Positions 44,888-54,665 are shown, counted from the first letter of the stretch. The stretch is DNA of 64,000 bases from Luteibacter aegosomaticola (GCF_023078475.1 NZ_CP095741.1:1860001-1924000); one strand, 5' to 3'. Notes: generated by a model from the letters alone, not told the origin. Numbers and translations are program-made.

Positions 44888-44922
44888 AAAAAACAAAGCC
44901 CCGCATCGCTGCGAGGCTTTGT
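44888..44922 (-). terminator. Intrinsic terminator of the tRNA-Leu gene
   Basis: On the minus strand the stem ACAAAGCC / GGCTTTGT, with an inner CGCA/TGCG extension, is followed by six T. It lies 9 nt after the tRNA 3' end. Confidence 0.9.
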
Positions 44923-44930
44923 CTTATAAT

Positions 44931-45016
<86 letters not shown>

Positions 45017-45140
45017 GGTGTCCCGGTCGCAGCAGTTGCTGCCCCGTGAGCCGCGTAGATTAGGCAGGTCAGATACACTTGTCAACGATTTTTCAAAACG
45101 GGAAGTAAAAATTGTTACTTCCCCCCTTCAAGGTCCTTAC

Positions 45141-48100
45141 GTGACGAAGAAAAACAAAGGTTCCGGTGCCCGCAAGGGGCCCCGTAAGCCCAAGGCCAGC
45201 CGCCCCGGAAAGGCGCTGGCCAAGTTCCGCGACGGCTTCCCGGCCCCTGCGGTCGCCGATCCGCACGCCGCGCGCGAAGCGCAGCGCTATGAAAACCCGA
45301 TTCCCAGCCGCGAGGCGATCCTGGCGCTCCTCGAGGAGCGCGGCGAGCTCATGCTGGCCGAGGACATCGCCCGCGCGCTCCGCCTGTTCACCGAATACGA
45401 GATCAACGCGCTGGATAAGCGCCTTGGCGCCATGGTTCGCGATGGCCAGTTGCTGCGTAACCGCCGCAATGGTTATGCCCCGGCGCAGAAGCTCAGCCTG
45501 ATCCCGGGCCGTGTCATCGCCAACGCCGAAGGCTACGGCTTCCTGCGCCCGGACGAGGGCGGCGATGACCTCTACCTCTCGCCGTCGCAGATGCGCAGTG
45601 TGCTGCATGGCGATCGTGTGCTTGCCAGCGTCGTCGGCATCGATCGCCGTGGCCGCCGCCAGGGCGCCATCGTCGAAGTGCTGGAACGCCGCTCGCCGCG
45701 CTTGGTCGGCCGCGTGGTGGTCGAGAATGGCGTGACGCTTGTCGAGCCTGACGACCGCCGCCTGCACCAGAACATCATGATTCCCGCCGGCCGCGATGCC
45801 GGTGCCCGCTCGGGCGAAATCGTGGTCGCTGAGATCACCGACCCACCGACCCCGCACCGCGGCCCGATGGGCACGATCCGCGCCGTTCTGGGCGAGCGCC
45901 TGCAGCCGTCGCTGGTGGTCGAGATGGCCATCGCCAGCCACGACCTCCCGCACGAGTGGCCGCCGCAGGTCATCCGCCAGGCGGAGGAAGTAGAGCCGAA
46001 GGTCACCGCCGCCGAGCGCCAGGGCAAGGTCGACATCCGCAACCTGCCGTTGGTCACGATCGATGGCGAGGATGCCCGCGACTTCGATGACGCGGTGTAC
46101 GCCGAGCCGCTGAAGCAGGGTGGCTTCCGCCTCATCGTTGCCATCGCCGACGTGTCGCATTACGTGCCCGAAGGCACGGCGCTCGACGCCGAAGCCTACG
46201 AGCGCAGCACGTCCACGTACTTCCCGGGCTTTGTCGTGCCGATGCTGCCGGAGACCCTCTCCAACGGCATCTGCTCGCTGAACCCGCGCGTCGACCGCCT
46301 GTGCATGGTCTGCGACATGGAAGTGGATGCGGAAGGCGAAGTGCAGCATTCGAAGTTCTACGAAGCCGTGATGTACTCACACGCGCGCCTGACCTACACC
46401 AAGGTCTGGCAGGCGGTCGGCGAGCACAACGCGGCCGTGCGCGAAGAAATCGCCGAGGTGCTGCCGCAGGTGGAAAACCTGCACAAGCTGTACAAGGCGA
46501 TGGCGAAGGCACGCAAACGCCGCGGTGCCATCGATTTCGAAACGCCGGAAGTGAAGTTCCGCCTCGCGCCGTCGGGCGATGTGATGGCCATGGGTGCCAG
46601 CGACCGCAACGATGCGCACAAGCTGATCGAGGAATGCATGATTGCCGCCAACGTGCAGGCGGCGAAGTTCCTCTCCAAGCGCAAGATCCCGGCGCTGTAC
46701 CGCGTGCACGCGCCGCCGCCGGTCGAGAAGTACGAAGACCTGCTGCAGTTCCTGCGCGAGTTCAAGCTGAAGCTGCCGCCGAACGATGAAGTGACGCCGG
46801 CCGACTTCTCGGCATTGCTGAAGAAGGTGCACGACCGCCCCGAGGCCGAGCTGATCCAGTCGGTGCTGCTGCGTGCGCAGAGCATGGCGGTGTATCTGCC
46901 GGCTAACAACGGGCATTTCGGCCTTGCGCTGGAGGCCTACGCTCACTTTACGTCGCCGATTCGCCGCTATCCCGACCTGCTGGTCCATCGCGCCATCCGT
47001 TACGCACTCACCAAGGGCAAGCCCGCGGATTACGTGTACAGCGAAGCGCAGATGGAAAAGATGGCCGTGCATTGCTCGCAGCGCGAGCGCCGTGCGGAAG
47101 AGGCCGAGCGCGATGTGGATGAGCGCTTCAAGTGCGCGTGGATGGAAAAGCACGTGGGCGAAGAGTTCGCGGGCACCATCACGGGCGTCACGTCGTTCGG
47201 CTTGTTCGTGGAACTGGCCGCATCGCGCGTCTCCGGCCTCGTGCACGTTTCGCAGCTGCCGAACGACTATTACAAGTTCGATCCGGTCCGCCACCTGCTG
47301 GCGGGTGAGCGCACCGGCGCACGTTATCGCCTGGGCGATTACGTGAGCGTGCAGGTGCTCCGCGCGAGCATGGAAGATCGCAAGATCGATTTCCGCCTGA
47401 AGGCTCGCCTGGAGTCGCTACCGAAGCCCGCCGCACCTGCGCCCGTCGCTTCCGCACCGGCGGCACCGTCAAGCGCCGTGGCCCAGGTCGGCAAGGCCAT
47501 TGGCCGCGTGGTGAAGAAGGTGGCCGAGAAGCTGGCGGGTAAGAAGCCTGCGGCGAAGCCGGTCGTGGAGAAAGCGCCCGTGACGAAGGCGCCGGCACCG
47601 GCCGCGTCGAAGCCCACCGCCGCCAAGGCCCCCGCGTCCAAGGCTCCGGCCGCCAAGGTACCCGCCGCCAAGCCGGTGGCCGCCAAGCCACACGCTGCCA
47701 AGCCGCAGGTAGCGAAGGCGCAGCAGGCGGGCAAACCGGCACCCGCGAAGCCCGTGGTTGCAGCGAAGCAGCCGGCAAAGTCGCACCAGGCCGCCCAGCC
47801 CGCCTCGAAGCAATCGGCTGCCAAGCCGCCGCTCGCGACGAAGAAGCGCCCCGAGGTTGCCTCGGCCGCGTCGGTCACGGATCATCCGCTCCCCGCGCTT
47901 CCGCCGCTGCCTGCTGTAAAGAAGGCTGCCGGCGCGAAACCGGCCGCCACCAGGACGGCGGTCAAAGCCCCGGCAAAGAAGGCGGCGCCCTCGCAGGCAC
48001 CTGCAAAGAAGGCCGCGGCGAAGAAGCCGGCAGCACCAGCGGCCGTCGCCAAGCAGGCGCCGGCAAAGAAGGCGGCCGCGAAAAAGGCCCCCGCGAAGAA

Positions 48101-48149
48101 GGCAGCGGTGAAGAAAGCCGCGCCGCGTACGAATAAAGGTAAGTCGTAA
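45141..48149 (+). CDS. rnr: Ribonuclease R with long Ala/Lys-rich C-terminal tail
   Basis: 1,002 aa from the GTG at 45141, with AAGG 7 nt upstream; the longer frame reaching 44988 runs through the tRNA gene. The order is: a basic N-terminus, a winged helix (PSREAILALLEERGELMLAEDI, in parts), cold-shock domains, the RNB nuclease domain with the catalytic Asp cluster DGEDARDFDDAVYAE and FTSPIRRYPDLLVHRAI, and an S1 domain (VGEEFAGTITGVTSFGLFVEL in parts). From about residue 755 a ~245-residue tail of AK, KKAA, PAKK and KPVAAK repeats follows. It degrades structured RNA 3' to 5' and acts in RNA quality control. Followed by rlmB after 3 nt, the conserved pairing. Confidence 0.97.
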   Translation: MTKKNKGSGARKGPRKPKASRPGKALAKFRDGFPAPAVADPHAAREAQRYENPIPSREAILALLEERGELMLAEDIARALRLFTEYEINALDKRLGAMVRDGQLLRNRRNGYAPAQKLSLIPGRVIANAEGYGFLRPDEGGDDLYLSPSQMRSVLHGDRVLASVVGIDRRGRRQGAIVEVLERRSPRLVGRVVVENGVTLVEPDDRRLHQNIMIPAGRDAGARSGEIVVAEITDPPTPHRGPMGTIRAVLGERLQPSLVVEMAIASHDLPHEWPPQVIRQAEEVEPKVTAAERQGKVDIRNLPLVTIDGEDARDFDDAVYAEPLKQGGFRLIVAIADVSHYVPEGTALDAEAYERSTSTYFPGFVVPMLPETLSNGICSLNPRVDRLCMVCDMEVDAEGEVQHSKFYEAVMYSHARLTYTKVWQAVGEHNAAVREEIAEVLPQVENLHKLYKAMAKARKRRGAIDFETPEVKFRLAPSGDVMAMGASDRNDAHKLIEECMIAANVQAAKFLSKRKIPALYRVHAPPPVEKYEDLLQFLREFKLKLPPNDEVTPADFSALLKKVHDRPEAELIQSVLLRAQSMAVYLPANNGHFGLALEAYAHFTSPIRRYPDLLVHRAIRYALTKGKPADYVYSEAQMEKMAVHCSQRERRAEEAERDVDERFKCAWMEKHVGEEFAGTITGVTSFGLFVELAASRVSGLVHVSQLPNDYYKFDPVRHLLAGERTGARYRLGDYVSVQVLRASMEDRKIDFRLKARLESLPKPAAPAPVASAPAAPSSAVAQVGKAIGRVVKKVAEKLAGKKPAAKPVVEKAPVTKAPAPAASKPTAAKAPASKAPAAKVPAAKPVAAKPHAAKPQVAKAQQAGKPAPAKPVVAAKQPAKSHQAAQPASKQSAAKPPLATKKRPEVASAASVTDHPLPALPPLPAVKKAAGAKPAATRTAVKAPAKKAAPSQAPAKKAAAKKPAAPAAVAKQAPAKKAAAKKAPAKKAAVKKAAPRTNKGKS

Positions 48150-48152
48150 GTT

Positions 48153-48902
48153 ATGGCGACAGAAACGTGGATTGTGGGTATCAACCCGGTCGAAGGCGCC
48201 CTCGCCAACGATCCGGAGCGTATCCGTGAATTGCTGGTCGAGCAGAACTCGAAGAACGCCCGTATCAACGAGATCCTGGCCGCCGCGCGCAAGCACGGCA
48301 TCCAGGTGCGTACGATGGGTAAGGACCAGCTCGAAAAAATGAGCGGTGAAGCCCGCCACCAGGGCGTCGTCGCGCGTTACGAAACGCCGCCGATGCTCGG
48401 TGAGAACGACCTCGAATCGCTCGTGGAAAAGGCCGGCCCGGATTGCCTGGTGCTGGTGCTCGATGGCGTGACTGATCCGCACAACCTCGGCGCCTGCCTG
48501 CGCAGCGCCGCGGCGGCGAAGGTCACCGCCGTGGTGGTGCCGAAGGATCGCGCCGTGGGCCTTACGCCGACGGTGCGCCGTGCTTCGGCCGGCGGTGCGG
48601 ATCTCGTGCCGCTCGTCGCCGTGACCAACCTGGCGCGTACCCTGCGCAGCATGAAGGATGCGGGCGTGTGGGTCACCGGCCTGGCTGGCGAGACCGAGCA
48701 GTCGATCTACCAGGTGGACTTCAAGGGCCCGGTCGCGATCGTGCTGGGCAGCGAAGGTGATGGCATGCGCCATCTCACCCGTGAACTCTGCGATTTCGTG
48801 GCGAAGATCCCGATGCCGGGCAACATGGAGAGCCTTAACGTCTCCGTGGCCACCGGCGTCGTGCTGTTCGAGGCACTGCGCCAGCGAGGTGTGAAGAAAT
48901 GA
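48153..48902 (+). CDS. rlmB: 23S rRNA (guanosine-2251-2'-O)-methyltransferase RlmB
   Basis: 249 aa SPOUT-family methyltransferase. It has the N-terminal substrate-binding L30e-like domain (WIVGINPVEGALANDPERIR) and the SPOUT knot motifs LDGVTDPHNLGACLRSA, IVLGSEGDGMRHLT and IPMPGNMESLNVSVATGVVLFEA (read in parts). It modifies G2251 in the P-loop of 23S rRNA using SAM. It begins 3 nt after rnr and overlaps the next ORF by 4 nt (ATGA). Confidence 0.96.
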   Translation: MATETWIVGINPVEGALANDPERIRELLVEQNSKNARINEILAAARKHGIQVRTMGKDQLEKMSGEARHQGVVARYETPPMLGENDLESLVEKAGPDCLVLVLDGVTDPHNLGACLRSAAAAKVTAVVVPKDRAVGLTPTVRRASAGGADLVPLVAVTNLARTLRSMKDAGVWVTGLAGETEQSIYQVDFKGPVAIVLGSEGDGMRHLTRELCDFVAKIPMPGNMESLNVSVATGVVLFEALRQRGVKK

Positions 48903-49171
48903 GTAGCTTGCTGTGGCATGACTGGTGTGGCCTCGTGGGCGTCGCGCTCGTGCTGGTCGCGTTCTTCCTGCTCCAGGCGCACAAGCTCTCGGGGCAGGGC
49001 TACCCGTATCAGGTGATGAACCTGCTCGGCGCGTTCGGCATCCTGCTCTCGCTGATCTTCGGCACGTTCAACCTGCCGGCGTTCCTGCAGGAGATGGCCT
49101 GGTTCCTGATCAGCGTGTACGGCATCGTGCGCGGCGTCCGCGCCCGCAATGCCGCGCAGATCATCCCGTAA
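48899..49171 (+). CDS. Small membrane protein, CBU_0592-like
   Basis: 90 aa with about three hydrophobic segments (GLVGVALVLVAFFLLQ, VMNLLGAFGILLSLIFG, MAWFLISVYGIVRG). The arrangement resembles the CBU_0592 group of short inner-membrane proteins of unknown function. The start overlaps the stop of rlmB as ATGA, so it is translated with the rnr-rlmB operon. Confidence 0.75.
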   Translation: MSSLLWHDWCGLVGVALVLVAFFLLQAHKLSGQGYPYQVMNLLGAFGILLSLIFGTFNLPAFLQEMAWFLISVYGIVRGVRARNAAQIIP

Positions 49172-49190
49172 GGCCAAACGCCCCGTCCCC

Positions 49191-49285
49191 GTAGGAGCCC
49201 ACCCTGTGGGCGACATCTTTCGCGGAAGAGCCACAGACCCTGTGGCGGCTGTACGAAAGGCGTCGCCCACAGGGTGGGCTCCTAC
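49191..49285. repeat. REPIN-like palindromic repeat, copy 4
   Basis: 95 nt with inverted GTAGGAGCCCACCCTGTGGG ends, just after the rnr-rlmB operon. It differs from copy 5 essentially only at one inner position (CCCTGTGG versus CCCTCTGG), so these two are the closest pair. Confidence 0.9.
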
Positions 49286-49395
49286 GACGGCGAGGGCGAG
49301 GGCGACGGGCGACGGGCGACGGCGAGGGCGGGGGTTACACGCCGGTCAGGTGGCCCTGGTAAAATGCCCTTCGAACCTGCGCAATGCGGGTTCCC

Positions 49396-49443
49396 GCGCC
49401 GGGACGACCCGGTGCCGGCATGACTCCGCGGGGACGACCCCGC
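49396..49443 (+). ncRNA. Guanidine-II (mini-ykkC) riboswitch
   Basis: Two adjacent GC-rich hairpins each close an ACGA loop: GCGCCGGG-ACGA-CCCGGTGC (49396-49415) and GCGGGG-ACGA-CCCCGC (49428-49443). Tandem stem-loops with ACGR loops define this class. It ends 6 nt before the Shine-Dalgarno (GGAG, 49450-49453) of a Gdx-type exporter gene, the classical target, so guanidinium binding should raise translation. Confidence 0.9.
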
Positions 49444-49461
49444 CTTGGCGGAGCCGGAACC

Positions 49462-49779
49462 ATGTACTGGTCCATTCTCGTCTTAGCCGGTCTGTTCGAG
49501 ATCGCGTGGGCTGTTGGCCTGAAATACACCGAGGGCTTTACGAAGCTCGTGCCCAGCGTGCTTACGGGCGGCGCGATGCTGATCAGCATCGTCCTGCTGG
49601 CGTTCGCTACGAAGAAGCTGCCGCTCGGCACCGCTTATGCGGTGTGGACCGGTATCGGCGCGGTGGGCGCGGTGACGCTCGGGATCATCCTGTTCGGTGA
49701 ATCCGCGCAGCCGTTGCGGCTGCTCTGCGTCGGGCTGATCGTGGCCGGCATCATCGGCCTAAAGCTCACGGCAGGCTGA
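49462..49779 (+). CDS. gdx: SMR-family guanidinium exporter (Gdx/SugE type)
   Basis: 105 aa from the ATG at 49462; the ORF start at 49384 runs through the riboswitch. Four TM segments: [20 protein letters not shown] with the essential Glu, [42 protein letters not shown] and [29 protein letters not shown] and the riboswitch point to the Gdx rather than the EmrE subgroup: proton-coupled export of guanidinium. Flanked by REPIN copies 4 and 5. Confidence 0.95.
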   Translation: MYWSILVLAGLFEIAWAVGLKYTEGFTKLVPSVLTGGAMLISIVLLAFATKKLPLGTAYAVWTGIGAVGAVTLGIILFGESAQPLRLLCVGLIVAGIIGLKLTAG

Positions 49780-49787
49780 AACATACT

Positions 49788-49882
49788 GTAGGAGCCCACC
49801 CTGTGGGCGACATCTTTCGCGGAAGAGCCACAGACCCTCTGGCGGCTGTACGAAAGGCGTCGCCCACAGGGTGGGCTCCTAC
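49788..49882. repeat. REPIN-like palindromic repeat, copy 5
   Basis: 95 nt, almost identical to copy 4. It lies between the convergent gdx and phoU genes, about 10 nt after the gdx stop. Confidence 0.9.
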
Positions 49883-49935
49883 GGATCGCACGAGGCGTCC
49901 GGGTAGAGCGACGGGCGGGGGCCCGTCGGGCTTGC

Positions 49936-50652
49936 TTATTTGACGGTGAAATCCGGGCTGGCCGTGTCGTCTTTCTTGGTGCGCGGGGCCACCAGCGGCT
50001 CGCCGTGGACCACGAACCACACGTTCTCCGCGATGTTCGTGGCGTGGTCACCGATGCGCTCGATGTTCTTGGCCATGAACAGCAAGTGCGTGCACGGGGT
50101 AATGTTGCGCGGGTCTTCCATCATGTAGGTGAGGAGGGCGCGGAACACCACGGTATACGCTTCGTCGAGCTCAGCGTCGGACTTCCACACTTCGTAGGCC
50201 GCTTCCGCGTCCTGCTCGTGGTACGCCTTGAGCACGTTGCGCAGCTGTTCGGCAGCCAGCTCGGCCAGGTTGGCCAGGCCACCGGCGGCGGTGATCGGTG
50301 CCACGCGGCTGAGCGGGATGGAACGCTTGGCCACGTTGGCGGCGTAATCGCCGATGCGCTCGATGTCGGCCGCGATACGCAGGGCCGCGAACACGTTGCG
50401 CAGGTCGCCGGCGATCGGCGCGCGCAGCGCGAGCAGGCGGACCACGTCCTGGCTGATGTCGTGCTCGAGCGCGTCGATCGCGTCGTCGTTGTCGACCACA
50501 CGCTGGGCGGCGCGCTCGTCGCGGCGCTGGACCACGTCGATCGCGGCTTCGAGCTGCGCGACGGCAAGCTCGCCCATCTTCACGATTTCGCCGGTCAGGC
50601 GCTTCAGCTCGTCGTCGTAGCTCTTGATGATGTGCTGGTGCGGGGTGTTCAT
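49936..50652 (-). CDS. phoU: Phosphate-signalling protein PhoU
   Basis: 238 aa, two three-helix bundles. The start HIIKSYDDELKRLTGEIVKMGELAVAQL (read in parts) is typical, and the metal-binding acidic motifs VDNDDAIDALEHDI and ERIGDYAANVAKRS recur in the second half as ERIGDHATNIAENV. It restrains signalling from the Pst transporter to PhoR when phosphate is plentiful. Last gene of pstSCAB-phoU. Confidence 0.97.
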   Translation of the reverse strand: MNTPHQHIIKSYDDELKRLTGEIVKMGELAVAQLEAAIDVVQRRDERAAQRVVDNDDAIDALEHDISQDVVRLLALRAPIAGDLRNVFAALRIAADIERIGDYAANVAKRSIPLSRVAPITAAGGLANLAELAAEQLRNVLKAYHEQDAEAAYEVWKSDAELDEAYTVVFRALLTYMMEDPRNITPCTHLLFMAKNIERIGDHATNIAENVWFVVHGEPLVAPRTKKDDTASPDFTVK

Positions 50653-50674
50653 CGCATGCCTCGAAAGTGGTGAC

Positions 50675-51508
50675 TTAGCCGAAACGGCCGGTGATGTAGT
50701 CTTCGGTCTGCTTCTTGTCCGGCTTCGTGAAGATCTTTTCGGTCTTGTCGAACTCGATCAGCTCGCCCATGTACATGAAGGCGGTCATGTCCGAGCAACG
50801 CGCAGCCTGCTGCATGTTGTGGGTAACGATGACGATCGTAAAGTCCTTCTTGAGCTCCTCGACCAGCTGCTCGATGCGGCTCGTCGCGATCGGATCGAGC
50901 GCCGAGGTGGGCTCGTCAAGCAGGAGCACTTCCGGCTTCAGGGCAATACCGCGGGCGATGCACAGGCGCTGCTGCTGGCCACCGGAGAGGCCCAGCGCGC
51001 TCTGCTTGAGCTTGTCCTTCACTTCGTCCCACAGCGCGGCGCCACGCAGGGCCTGCTCCACGCGCTCTTCCATGGTCGAGCGGTTGAGCTTCTCGTGGTG
51101 ACGGATGCCGTAGGCCACGTTTTCGAAGATGGTCATCGGGAACGGGACCGGCTTCTGGAACACCATGCCCACCTTGCTGCGCAGGCGGTTCATGGAGTAC
51201 CTCGGGTCCAGGATGTTCTCGCCATCCAGCACGATCTCGCCCTCGGCACGCATGCCCGGGTAGATCGCATAGATGCGGTTGAAGATGCGCAGCAGGGTGG
51301 ACTTGCCGCAGCCCGAGGGGCCGATGATGGCGGTGACCTTCTTCTCCGGCACATCGAGGCCGATGTGCTTCAGCGCGTGGAACTCGCCGTAGTAGAAGTT
51401 CAGGTCGCGCACGGTCATCTTCGCGGGCACCTGGCCCAGGTCGACGCCCGCATGGTGCGGCGACGTGCCGAAGCCCGGCTGGGCGGCGACTTCGTTCATG
51501 TTAGTCAT
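50675..51508 (-). CDS. pstB: Phosphate ABC transporter ATP-binding protein
   Basis: 277 aa. Walker [13 protein letters not shown], the signature [14 protein letters not shown], Walker [15 protein letters not shown] and the switch His in [15 protein letters not shown] are all present. N-terminal extension of about 30 residues before the ABC core ([17 protein letters not shown]). It powers high-affinity phosphate uptake. Overlaps pstA by 8 nt. Confidence 0.97.
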   Translation of the reverse strand: MTNMNEVAAQPGFGTSPHHAGVDLGQVPAKMTVRDLNFYYGEFHALKHIGLDVPEKKVTAIIGPSGCGKSTLLRIFNRIYAIYPGMRAEGEIVLDGENILDPRYSMNRLRSKVGMVFQKPVPFPMTIFENVAYGIRHHEKLNRSTMEERVEQALRGAALWDEVKDKLKQSALGLSGGQQQRLCIARGIALKPEVLLLDEPTSALDPIATSRIEQLVEELKKDFTIVIVTHNMQQAARCSDMTAFMYMGELIEFDKTEKIFTKPDKKQTEDYITGRFG

Positions 51509-52367
51509 GGGACACCTTGGAGCGGAAGGCGAAGCGGGCGATGAGGCTCAGCGCCAGCACGAACATGGTGAGGACGAACGCACCGGCCCAGGCCAGGACG
51601 TTGATGTCCGGGCTGGGATCCTTGGTGTACTCGTAGATGACCTGCGGCAGGCTCGGCATCTTGTCGAGCGGGTTGAAGGTCATGAAGTTGTTGCCGAAGG
51701 CCGTGAACAGCAGCGGGGCGGTTTCGCCGCTGATGCGGGCCAGGGCCAGCAGGATGCCGGTGACGATACCCGAACGGGCCGAGCGCACCAGGATCTGCAG
51801 CGTGAGCTTCCACTGCGGCACGCCCAGCGAGAGCGCGGCCTCGCGCAGCGTGCCGGGCACCAGGCGCAGCATTTCGTCGGTGGTGCGGACGATGACGGGC
51901 AGGGCGATCAGGGCCAGGGCGATACCGCCAGCGACGCCGGAGAACGTCACGTCGCCGTCGGTGAGGTACTTCGAAGGCAGCACCACGATGGTGTAGACGA
52001 ACAAGCCCAGCACGATCGACGGCGCCGACAACAGGATGTCGTTGAGGAAGCGGATGGTCGGGCCGAGCTTCGAACGCAGCGAGTATTCGGCGAGCCAGGT
52101 GCCGGCCGCCACGCCGATCGGGGTGGCGATCAGGATGCCGAGCACGTTGAGGATCAGGCTGCCGACCATGGCATTCGCCAGGCCGCCTTCTTCACGGTAC
52201 GCGGTGATCTTGGTGAACAGCTGCGGCTTCAGGCCGGCGAGGCCCTGGCTCAGCGTTTCCCACAGGATCCAGGCCAGGAAGAGCAGGCCGATCGCCGTGG
52301 CGAGCATGCTCAGGGTCATGGCAACGATGTTCTTGACGCGGCGCTTGGTGTAGAGCGAGGCGGACAT
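51501..52367 (-). CDS. pstA: Phosphate ABC transporter permease PstA
   Basis: 288 aa with about six TM helices ([20 protein letters not shown], then [19 protein letters not shown]). The ABC-permease loop is [19 protein letters not shown]. Pairs with PstC in the inner membrane. Its ATG overlaps the pstC stop (TAATG). Confidence 0.96.
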   Translation of the reverse strand: MSASLYTKRRVKNIVAMTLSMLATAIGLLFLAWILWETLSQGLAGLKPQLFTKITAYREEGGLANAMVGSLILNVLGILIATPIGVAAGTWLAEYSLRSKLGPTIRFLNDILLSAPSIVLGLFVYTIVVLPSKYLTDGDVTFSGVAGGIALALIALPVIVRTTDEMLRLVPGTLREAALSLGVPQWKLTLQILVRSARSGIVTGILLALARISGETAPLLFTAFGNNFMTFNPLDKMPSLPQVIYEYTKDPSPDINVLAWAGAFVLTMFVLALSLIARFAFRSKVSHD

Positions 52368-53398
52368 TATTTGCCCTCCTTCACGGCCATGCGGCGGAGC
52401 ATGAGGCGGGCGATCAGCAGCACGATGAAGGTCACCACGAAGAGCAGGAAGGCCAGCGCCATCAGGGCCGAGCGCTGCAGGCCCTGCGCTTCACCGAACT
52501 GGTTGGCGATGGTCGAGGCGATCGAGCTGCTGGTTTCAAGGAACGACAGCGAGAACTTGAAGGTGTTGCCGAGCACGAAGGCCACGGCCATCGTCTCGCC
52601 AAGCGCGCGGCCCAGGCCCAGGAACACGCCGCCGATCACGGCGGTGCGGGTGTAGGGCACCACGATGTCCCACACCACTTCCCACGTGCTGGAGCCCAGC
52701 GCGTACGCCGATTCCTTCAGGCGGGTCGGCACGGTCTGGAACACTTCGCGCATCACCGAGGAGATGAACGGGATGATCATCACCGCGAGGACAAGGCCCG
52801 CGGTGAGGACGCCGGCGCCGAAGAACGGGTATTCGCTGGCGAAGAACTTGCCGATGGCCGGGACGTGCGTAACGAGCCAGGACACCTGGCCGTCCGGCGG
52901 GTCGGCGCTGAAGTTGTTCATCAGCCATGGCTTGATGTGCTCAGCCACGAACGGGGCGAAGATGAAGAGGCCCCACATGCCGTAGATGATCGACGGGATG
53001 CCGGCGAGCAGTTCGATGGCGGAGCTGACCGGACCGCGCAGCCACTGCGGGGCGATCTCGGTAAGGAAGAGGGCGATGCCGAAGCTGACCGGCACGGCGA
53101 AGAGCAGCGCGATGAACGCGGTGCCGATGGTGCCCATGATCGGGACGAGCGCACCGTACTGGTCGTTGCTCGGGTCCCAGGTGGCACTCGTAAGGAAGCC
53201 GAAGCCGAACGTGTGGAACGCGTCCGAGCCCAGCCAGAGCGTGGAGCCCGCCGCGCCCACCAGGGCGAGCAGGACGATAAGGGCACAGCCCTTGAGAACC
53301 CAGCCGAAGATTCGGTCGTCGCGCGAATCCTTCGCGTTGCGGGCCGCCTCGGCGGCGCGCTCGGCGCTGGGAACGGCGTTGCTGACGGAGGCGTGCAT
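52367..53398 (-). CDS. pstC: Phosphate ABC transporter permease PstC
   Basis: 343 aa. TM segments include LIVLLALVGAAGSTLWL and FIALLFAVPVSFGIALFL. The family strings are SSAIELLAGIPSIIYGMWGL and the coupling loop KESAYALGSSTWEVVWDIV. Forms the channel with PstA. The gap to pstS is about 120 nt. Confidence 0.96.
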   Translation of the reverse strand: MHASVSNAVPSAERAAEAARNAKDSRDDRIFGWVLKGCALIVLLALVGAAGSTLWLGSDAFHTFGFGFLTSATWDPSNDQYGALVPIMGTIGTAFIALLFAVPVSFGIALFLTEIAPQWLRGPVSSAIELLAGIPSIIYGMWGLFIFAPFVAEHIKPWLMNNFSADPPDGQVSWLVTHVPAIGKFFASEYPFFGAGVLTAGLVLAVMIIPFISSVMREVFQTVPTRLKESAYALGSSTWEVVWDIVVPYTRTAVIGGVFLGLGRALGETMAVAFVLGNTFKFSLSFLETSSSIASTIANQFGEAQGLQRSALMALAFLLFVVTFIVLLIARLMLRRMAVKEGK

Positions 53399-53517
53399 GC
53401 GGATGCGGTTTCCTGGGGCCTGTGCAAAACGTGAGGGTCGCCGCCCGATATGGGCGGCGACCCCCGGTTGGTCGTTACCGTGACCGGCTTAGATGTCAGC
53501 CGGATGGCAGCGGCCTA

Positions 53518-54540
53518 TTACTTGTTGCCGAGGTCCGAAGCCCAGTAGGCCTCGATCTTCTGCACCAGCGTGGTCGGCAGCGCGACGTAGTCGAGCGAAG
53601 CGGCGTCCGACTGGCCCTTCTCGAGCGACCACTTGAAGAAGTCGAAAGCGACCTTCGAGTGCGACGGGTTCTTCGACTTCTTGTACATGATGATCCAGGT
53701 CGTCGCGGTGATCGGCCATGCCTGCTCACCCGGAGCGTTGGTCATGATCACGTTGAAGTCCTTGGCCGAAGCCCAGTCAGCGGTGCCAGCGGCAGCGCCG
53801 AAGGTGTCGGCGTTCGGCTGGACCCACTTGCCGGCAGCGTTCTGCATCTGCGCGAACGAAATGCTGTTCTTCTTGGCGTAAGCGTATTCGACGTAGCCGA
53901 TCGAGCCCGGGATCTGGCGCACGTACTGCGACACGCCTTCGTTACCCTTGCCACCCACGCCAGCCGGCCACTCGACGGCCGTGCCGAACTTCACCTTCGA
54001 AGCCCACTCCGGACTCACCTTCGAGAGGTAGTTGGTGAAGTTGAACGAGGTGCCCGAACCGTCCGAACGATGGACGACGGTGATCTTGTTGCTGGGGATC
54101 TTGAGGCCCGGGTTCAGCGCGGTGATCGCCGGGTCGTCCCACTTGGCGATCTTGCCGAGGTAGATGTCGGCGAGGACGGCACCGGTCAGCTTGAGCTGGC
54201 CAGCCTGGACGCCCTGCAGGTTCACCACCGGCACGATGCCGCCGACGACGCTGGGGAACTGGCCGAGGCCGAACTTGGCGAGGTCTTCGCCGCTCATCGG
54301 AGCGTCAGAGGCGCCGAAGTCGATGGTGCCTTCCTTGATCTGGGCGATACCGGCACCCGAACCGACGGACTGGTAGTTCAGCTTGTTACCCGTGGCTTCG
54401 GCGTACTTGGCCGACCACTTGGAGAGGACGGGGTAGACGAAGCTCGAACCGGCGCCGGTGATATCGGTGGCCTGGGCAGCGCCCATGCCGAACAGCGAAG
54501 CTGCCACCAGGGCGGCGATGCGGAGTTTGCGTGTGAACAC
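53518..54540 (-). CDS. pstS: Periplasmic phosphate-binding protein
   Basis: 340 aa with signal peptide (LRIAALVAASLFGMGAAQA). The mature start DITGAGSSFVYPVLSKW contains the phosphate-binding Gly-Ser-Ser segment. Further family motifs are GSGAGIAQIKEGTIDFGASDAPM (in parts) and VHRSDGSGTSFNFTNYL. It delivers phosphate to PstCAB. First gene of the operon, preceded by Pho-box-like sites. Confidence 0.97.
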   Translation of the reverse strand: MFTRKLRIAALVAASLFGMGAAQATDITGAGSSFVYPVLSKWSAKYAEATGNKLNYQSVGSGAGIAQIKEGTIDFGASDAPMSGEDLAKFGLGQFPSVVGGIVPVVNLQGVQAGQLKLTGAVLADIYLGKIAKWDDPAITALNPGLKIPSNKITVVHRSDGSGTSFNFTNYLSKVSPEWASKVKFGTAVEWPAGVGGKGNEGVSQYVRQIPGSIGYVEYAYAKKNSISFAQMQNAAGKWVQPNADTFGAAAGTADWASAKDFNVIMTNAPGEQAWPITATTWIIMYKKSKNPSHSKVAFDFFKWSLEKGQSDAASLDYVALPTTLVQKIEAYWASDLGNK

Positions 54541-54630
54541 GGAGGATTCCTCGGTTGAATGAGTGTCGGGCGATGCCCGCCCGGGGCCGTATTCCAGCCC
54601 CGCCGTGTTGCAATGAAATGTGTCGAATGT

Positions 54631-54665
54631 TTCAGGCTTATGACAGCAGGCGATTTGCTGTCATA
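54631..54665. promoter_or_regulatory. Pho-box-like inverted repeat upstream of pstS
   Basis: TATGACAGCA (54639-54648) and TGCTGTCATA (54656-54665) form a perfect 10-bp inverted repeat with a 7-nt spacer. On the minus strand the first arm reads CTGTCATA followed by AGCCTGAAACATT, resembling two 11-nt Pho half-sites. It lies about 90-125 nt upstream of pstS, where PhoB would activate. Confidence 0.6.

Noticed and set aside
49384..49461. N-terminal extension of the Gdx exporter
   Set aside because: It translates the guanidine-II riboswitch hairpins ([14 protein letters not shown]); the SMR proteins begin at MYWSIL.
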